Below are positions 22,114-26,051 of a stretch of DNA of 26,051 bases, one piece after another (positions within the stretch are counted from its first letter, which is position 1; each line of letters opens with the position of its first letter). The stretch is from CAZUXY01 sp964624235 (GTDB lineage Bacteria > Spirochaetota > UBA4802 > UBA5368). Both the position numbers and the translations under genes were made by a program. Under the pieces are notes generated by a model that saw nothing but the letters and a program-made list of their open reading frames with translations, ran no database searches and had not been told where the DNA came from. The stretch is taken from contig CAZUXY010000060.1 in assembly GCA_964624235.1 (NCBI GenBank), positions 1-26,051 on the forward strand, in the 5' to 3' direction.

Positions 22114-22491
22114 ATGCGTTTCGGTACAATGAAAAAATACATATTACTGATGATTGCGGCGTCTTTGCCGGCGGTGTTATACTGTGGACCTGTTTCAGCG
22201 CTCAGCCTCAGCGGTGTGGTTGCGTATCCGGTTCCCTATAATCCCGATACCCAGCTGATGACGATCAGCAGCCCGTCGCCTCCCATGGTAAGCAAGGTGA
22301 CCATTGAAATTTTCGATATCAACGGCGACGGTGTCTTTAAACGGGACTTTACCTCATTTCCGGCAAACTGGAACGGTAGGAACAACAGCGGGCGTAAGGT
22401 GAAGCCGGGAATGTATATCGTGAAAGTTACCGCCGAAGCCACGGACGGCGGTTTTGCGCGCAAAATATTACGCATACTGGTCGACTATTGA
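22114..22491 (+). CDS. Exported FlgD-like Ig-domain protein
   Basis: A 125-residue exported protein. The signal segment MKKYILLMIAASLPAVLYCG begins at Met 22129 and may end at a lipobox-like LYC or at VSA. The mature part is one FlgD/fibronectin-like Ig domain: VSKVTIEIFDINGDGVFKRD, NWNGRNNSGRKVKPGMYIVK and the closing strand ARKILRILVDY. Such domains end many exported or sorted proteins; this one stands alone. AAGGCGGG five bases before ATG 22114 decides the start; the longer frame from 22084 has no site. The next gene is a PorV/UPF0164-type barrel, and the two may act together at the outer membrane. Partner unknown. Confidence 0.75.
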   Translation: MRFGTMKKYILLMIAASLPAVLYCGPVSALSLSGVVAYPVPYNPDTQLMTISSPSPPMVSKVTIEIFDINGDGVFKRDFTSFPANWNGRNNSGRKVKPGMYIVKVTAEATDGGFARKILRILVDY

Positions 22492-22614
22492 AGCATAGAC
22501 GCTACGGTTTACCGGCCTGTGCGATCGTCCTGAAGCGGCGGCTTTCCCCGCATAATTAGAGTTGAAGGGCCATTATTCGCGGTATTCACAGGCAGATGGA
22601 CCCCTGATCGGAAG

Positions 22615-23643
22615 ATGAAATACGGTATACAACGATTTTTTCAGATATTAACGGCGGCCGCCGTTTTTGCGTTCATTAACCCGCTTTACGGCGACTGGGA
22701 TGCCGGGAGCCGGGCCTCTTTCACCAGGGGCGGATGGGTAGGGGCTCGTTACGTGGGGATGGGAAAGGCGGCGGAAGTCACGGCGGACGACGTATTCGCC
22801 CTTTACTGGAACCCCGCGGGTCTCGCCGGCCTCAGAAGCCGCGAGTCGCTTTCACCGGACGAAATCCGAAAGAAAGTAAAGAAGGGCGAGATCAAGGACA
22901 TTACCGAGAAAGACCTGCTGAAATTTTCAGAAGAAGGGAACGTAAAAAATTTTGTTCAGATAGGCGTCTCCGCGGGGATGCTGGATATAGAAAGGGAGGC
23001 CGGTTTTGCCGGGGCGGCCTTCAACCTGTTCAGCGGCGTCGCCGGTGTAGGGGTGTACACCATTCAGTCCAGGGACATCGAGGCCAGGGATGAGACCGGT
23101 GCGCTGACGGGGAATCTTAACTACATCGCTTCCGCGGGTCACCTCTCGTATGCATGGAACAAGGGTGTCGCATCCCTGGGCATAACACTGAAGGCGCTGC
23201 AGGAAAAGATAGGGGAATCGTCCTATTACGGCAGCGGATGCGATTTCGGGGCGATCATTGACGTGCTCCCGGTGATCACCCTGGGTTTCGTGATACAGGA
23301 CATCGGCACAAACATTTATAAAAACCGCGGGCGCACGGGGGTGTACGATAACCTGGACTTTGGGTACCCTACCCTGAAGCTGGGGGCCAGCTTTACCAAC
23401 CGAAGGGACCTTGTCATCTCGGTGACGGGGGTAAAGAAGCTGGAGCAGGAAGACTATGTCGTCAATGCGGGGCTGGAATACCGCCTGTCGGAATACATGA
23501 CCGTCTGTACGGGCATAAACGACAAGAATTTTTCCGCGGGATTTTCAGTGCGCTTTTTCGATCTGGATATAGGGTATGCCTTCGCGTTCGACAATATAAA
23601 TATGGGATACAATAATATTGTATCGGTTACCCTGGTGTTGTAA
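22615..23643 (+). CDS. UPF0164/PorV-like outer-membrane barrel protein
   Basis: A 342-residue outer-membrane protein with a signal peptide (MKYGIQRFFQILTAAAVFAF to about PLYG). GARYVGMGKAAEVTADD, then ALYWNPAGLAGL, are the hallmark of the PorV/PorQ/UPF0164 family: a start region with a GMG turn and a WNPAGL loop. The remainder is regular amphipathic beta strands (YGSGCDFGAIIDVLPVITLG, LDIGYAFAFD), ending in VSVTLVL, a typical barrel C-terminus. A charged insert at ~75-105 (ESLSPDEIRKKVKKGEIK) is helical and probably extracellular or periplasmic. UPF0164 members are characteristic of spirochaetes. CGGAAG lies close before ATG 22615. folP starts two bases after its stop. Confidence 0.88.
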   Translation: MKYGIQRFFQILTAAAVFAFINPLYGDWDAGSRASFTRGGWVGARYVGMGKAAEVTADDVFALYWNPAGLAGLRSRESLSPDEIRKKVKKGEIKDITEKDLLKFSEEGNVKNFVQIGVSAGMLDIEREAGFAGAAFNLFSGVAGVGVYTIQSRDIEARDETGALTGNLNYIASAGHLSYAWNKGVASLGITLKALQEKIGESSYYGSGCDFGAIIDVLPVITLGFVIQDIGTNIYKNRGRTGVYDNLDFGYPTLKLGASFTNRRDLVISVTGVKKLEQEDYVVNAGLEYRLSEYMTVCTGINDKNFSAGFSVRFFDLDIGYAFAFDNINMGYNNIVSVTLVL

Positions 23644-23645
23644 CA

Positions 23646-24473
23646 ATGTACCATTCTGAAACACCACATATCAGGATAATGGGAATTTTGAACATCACGC
23701 CGGATTCCTTTTACGATGGCGGAAGATTTTTAGATTTTGACAGCGCGTTCAGGCAGGCTTTGCGGTTGAGCGCGGAAGGTGCCGACCTGCTTGATGTCGG
23801 GGGCGAATCGTCGCGGCCCGGCTCCAGACAGATAACCGTTCAGGAAGAGATTGACAGGATATGCCCGGTCATAGAAAAGATTAAGCGTGAAATTGATATC
23901 GTGATTTCGGTTGATACATGTAAACCACAGGTGGCCGACGAGGCGCTCAAGGCGGGGGCATCAATAATAAACGATATCAGCGGACTAGGAAGCCGGGAGA
24001 TGAGGTCGGTGGCGCTGAAGCATGACGCGGGTGTGGTGATCATGCACATGAAGGGTGCCCCCGAAACCATGCAGCAACATCCCCGTTACGACGACCTGGT
24101 CGGTGAAATACGCGGTTTCCTCATGGAACGGACCCGCACCGCGATCGAGGAGGGGATACGGCCCGAGAAAATCATTATCGATCCGGGGATAGGGTTCGGT
24201 AAGACCCTGGCGCACAATTACGAGATTATACGAAACCTCGATCGCTTCGCGGATACAGGGTTTCCCCTGCTCATCGGGCTTTCGAGAAAATCGCTTATCG
24301 GGAATATAAGTCCCGGTGAGGACCGGCTTCCCGCCACGATAGCGCTCAACAGCATCGCCATCATGAAGGGTGCCTGTATTATTAGGGTCCATGATGTAAA
24401 AGAACACGTACTGGCCGTCAGGGCCGTTGAAAACGCGATAAGGGCTCAGAGATATAATGGAATCGTTGCTTGA
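23646..24473 (+). CDS. folP: Dihydropteroate synthase
   Basis: A 275-residue TIM-barrel enzyme that joins 6-hydroxymethyl-dihydropterin pyrophosphate to p-aminobenzoate, the sulfonamide target of folate synthesis. Visible family blocks: MGILNITPDSFYDGGRF (pyrophosphate loop), LDVGGESSRPGS, ISVDTCKPQVA, IINDISGL, VIMHMKGAPETMQ, IIDPGIGFGKT, LIGLSRKSLIG, and the final IIRVHDVKEH with the conserved Arg/His. Full length. There is no Shine-Dalgarno at ATG 23646; its start two bases after the UPF0164 stop suggests coupling. It overlaps cdaA by 17 bases, the frequent folP-cdaA-ybbR arrangement. Confidence 0.97.
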   Translation: MYHSETPHIRIMGILNITPDSFYDGGRFLDFDSAFRQALRLSAEGADLLDVGGESSRPGSRQITVQEEIDRICPVIEKIKREIDIVISVDTCKPQVADEALKAGASIINDISGLGSREMRSVALKHDAGVVIMHMKGAPETMQQHPRYDDLVGEIRGFLMERTRTAIEEGIRPEKIIIDPGIGFGKTLAHNYEIIRNLDRFADTGFPLLIGLSRKSLIGNISPGEDRLPATIALNSIAIMKGACIIRVHDVKEHVLAVRAVENAIRAQRYNGIVA

Positions 24474-25266
24474 CCAGATAGTATATTACACGACCATCTT
24501 CTGGAATTATTTCCGCATATTGCTGGATATATTAATAGTCGCCCTGGTATTTTACTGGGGGTATACCTTCATATCCAACACCCGGGCCATGCAGCTGGTG
24601 AAGGGACTGGTGGTTTTTTTCATGGTGGCGGTGCTTTCATACGTGCTCAGGCTCGACACCCTGAACTGGCTGATTACCAACGTTACCTCCTATATCGTGT
24701 TAATGGTCATTATACTGTTTCAACCCGAGCTTCGAAGGTTGCTTACCCAGTTCGGCCAGAGGAACTGGCTGGTGGATGCCTTCACCCCCGATACATTCCC
24801 GCTCGATGAACTGGTCAACGCGATCATCGCGATGTCAGAAGAGAGGACCGGTTCCCTTATTGTGATAGAGCGGAATACAGGTCTACGCGCCTATATAGAA
24901 TCTGGGGTGCTGGTCAACTGCCAGATAACGGAAGAAATCATCCGGACCATTTTTTTCCCGCTTACGCCGCTGCACGACGGGGCCATAATCATACAGGAGG
25001 GCAGGATCGCCGCCGCGGCGTGCTATCTGCCCCTGAGCGATTCACGGCAACTGAAGAAACAGCACGGGGCCCGTCACCGCGCCGCCCTGGGAATTGCCGA
25101 AGAGACCGACGCCCTGGTGCTGGTAAGTTCAGAGGAAACAGGGACGGTCTCCATCATGGTTAATGGAAAATATTTTCCCAGAATAAAGGCCACGGATCTG
25201 AAAAACATGATACTCTATTTCATGAATCCGAAGACCGCCTACGAGGAAAAGTACTCAATCAAATGA
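24457..25266 (+). CDS. cdaA: Diadenylate cyclase CdaA (c-di-AMP synthase)
   Basis: A 269-residue membrane enzyme making c-di-AMP from two ATP. Three membrane helices cover ~15-85 (ILLDILIVALVFYWGY, LVKGLVVFFMVAVLSYVL, VTSYIVLMVIILF), followed by the FQPELRRLL linker. The DAC domain (~105-260) has both catalytic motifs: Asp174-Gly-Ala in PLHDGAIII and Arg206-His-Arg208 in GARHRAALG, and SEETGTVS follows. All residues expected for activity are present. The start lies inside the folP end; the stop overlaps the ybbR start (ATGA, 25263-25266). c-di-AMP typically controls osmolyte and cell-wall homeostasis. Confidence 0.96.
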   Translation: MESLLDQIVYYTTIFWNYFRILLDILIVALVFYWGYTFISNTRAMQLVKGLVVFFMVAVLSYVLRLDTLNWLITNVTSYIVLMVIILFQPELRRLLTQFGQRNWLVDAFTPDTFPLDELVNAIIAMSEERTGSLIVIERNTGLRAYIESGVLVNCQITEEIIRTIFFPLTPLHDGAIIIQEGRIAAAACYLPLSDSRQLKKQHGARHRAALGIAEETDALVLVSSEETGTVSIMVNGKYFPRIKATDLKNMILYFMNPKTAYEEKYSIK

Positions 25267-26051
25267 AATACCTGCTGAAGATAAAAGAAGCGATAATCAG
25301 GAATCCTTACACCGCAAAATTCGTGTGCCTGCTTGTGGCCGTGGTGCTGTGGGCGTACGTGGGGAGCACCAAAATAGGCGAGATAAGGTTCCGCATACCG
25401 GTGGAACTTAAAAACCTTCCCGAGCACCTGGTGGTCATTGATCAACAGGAATTGTTCGTGACCGTGACGATAAACGGCAAGAAGGAAGACATTAATAATA
25501 TCAATGTCAAATATATCAAGGCCCATATAAACCTGGAACGCGCAGTTCCCGGCATGAGAAAGAAATTCAATATTGAGATCATGAAGAGTGAGGTTCCCGA
25601 CAGCGTGCATCTGGATCTTTCACAGAGAAAATTTTATCTGAATATCGACCGCAAGGTACAGCGGAAGGTGGAGATCAAACCCGTTTTCGCCGGTGAACTG
25701 AAAGAAGGCTATGCCATGGGCATTTTTCGTATAGACCCTGAAACGGTTATTGTAACGGGGCCTGAAAGCATAGTAAGCGGAATGAATGCCGTTGAAACCG
25801 AAAAGATATCGATCTCGGGTCTGAACAAACGCACGGTGAAAGAGGTCGCCCTGGATATAAAAGACAATAAAAACATTGTAGTCGACAGGAAGAGAGTTAC
25901 CATGGTGCTGCCGGTAATCGAGGTGAAAGGGCTGCAGAAGATATCGATCGGCCTGAAAGCGATCAAGGGCAATGAAAATTACAACTATGACCTGCTGGAG
26001 AACAGGGTGACGCTATACGTCAAGTCGGCAAAGAATGAAAATGAGGTGGGG
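25263..26051 (+). CDS. ybbR: YbbR/CdaR-type regulator of diadenylate cyclase (partial, runs off end)
   Basis: The frame is open from ATG 25263 through the last base (263 codons), so the 3' end is missing. MKYLLKIKEAIIRNPYTAKF leads into one membrane helix (VCLLVAVVLWAYVG). Repeated YbbR beta domains follow: IGEIRFRIPVELKNLP begins the first; VEIKPVFAGELKEGYAMG then IDPETVIVTGPESIV begins the second, with the typical [VI]-x-[VI]-x-G-P-x-S-x-[VI] signature. YbbR (CdaR) binds CdaA from the outer face of the membrane and tunes its activity; the 4-base ATGA overlap with cdaA fits this partnership. The extracytoplasmic part should continue past the window. Confidence 0.93.
   Translation, partial: MKYLLKIKEAIIRNPYTAKFVCLLVAVVLWAYVGSTKIGEIRFRIPVELKNLPEHLVVIDQQELFVTVTINGKKEDINNINVKYIKAHINLERAVPGMRKKFNIEIMKSEVPDSVHLDLSQRKFYLNIDRKVQRKVEIKPVFAGELKEGYAMGIFRIDPETVIVTGPESIVSGMNAVETEKISISGLNKRTVKEVALDIKDNKNIVVDRKRVTMVLPVIEVKGLQKISIGLKAIKGNENYNYDLLENRVTLYVKSAKNENEVG

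Overview
The window comes from a bacterium with a GC-rich, Gram-negative-type genome. Lipoprotein signals, a UPF0164/PorV-like barrel protein, a relaxed lipobox style and the gene order coaD - rny - ymdB - dxs - tlyA - FlgD-like - UPF0164 - folP - cdaA - ybbR suggest a spirochaete or near relative. That placement is inference from gene content; no rRNA or other phylogenetic marker was compared.

Layout. (1) 1-3.9 kb: a 7TMR-DISM hybrid sensor kinase, a membrane protein ending in a paired CxxC motif, and the first ~60 codons of a radical SAM gene cut off at its iron-sulfur motif, where a convergent short-chain dehydrogenase (3870-4727) begins. (2) 4.9-10.8 kb: an accessory, partly decayed region. 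It holds a phage-like small basic protein, a BrnT/BrnA toxin-antitoxin pair with a frameshifted toxin, two exported proteins on the minus strand, an IS-like transposase scrap, a GGDEF cyclase, a second brnA-like scrap next to an alpha/beta-hydrolase C-terminus, a membrane protein gene broken by an in-frame TGA, and a 43-residue lysine-rich protein. (3) 10.9-12.7 kb: a two-gene minus-strand unit, a CsgG-like/PEGA/beta-barrel protein followed by a lipoprotein, with a Fur-like inverted repeat over its likely promoter; it ends at a shared bidirectional terminator. (4) 13.0-15.2 kb: a SLOG-fold protein, then an AT-rich island of a ClpP-fold (SDH-type) serine protease with a C-terminal zinc ribbon plus a 52-residue ORF, closed by a strong terminator. 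(5) 15.5-26.05 kb: an NlpC/P60 lipoprotein and then a dense plus-strand housekeeping run for CoA, RNA turnover, isoprenoids, rRNA methylation, folate and c-di-AMP. Several genes in the run overlap (dxs/tlyA, folP/cdaA, cdaA/ybbR), and ybbR runs off the window end.

The housekeeping block is confident. The most unusual material lies in 3.7-15.2 kb: broken genes at several stages of decay, AT-rich insertions, and small ORFs with good ribosome-binding sites. No CRISPR array, tRNA or rRNA was recognised. The best candidate for an uncharacterised module is the protease plus 52-residue ORF at 13.7-15.2 kb.
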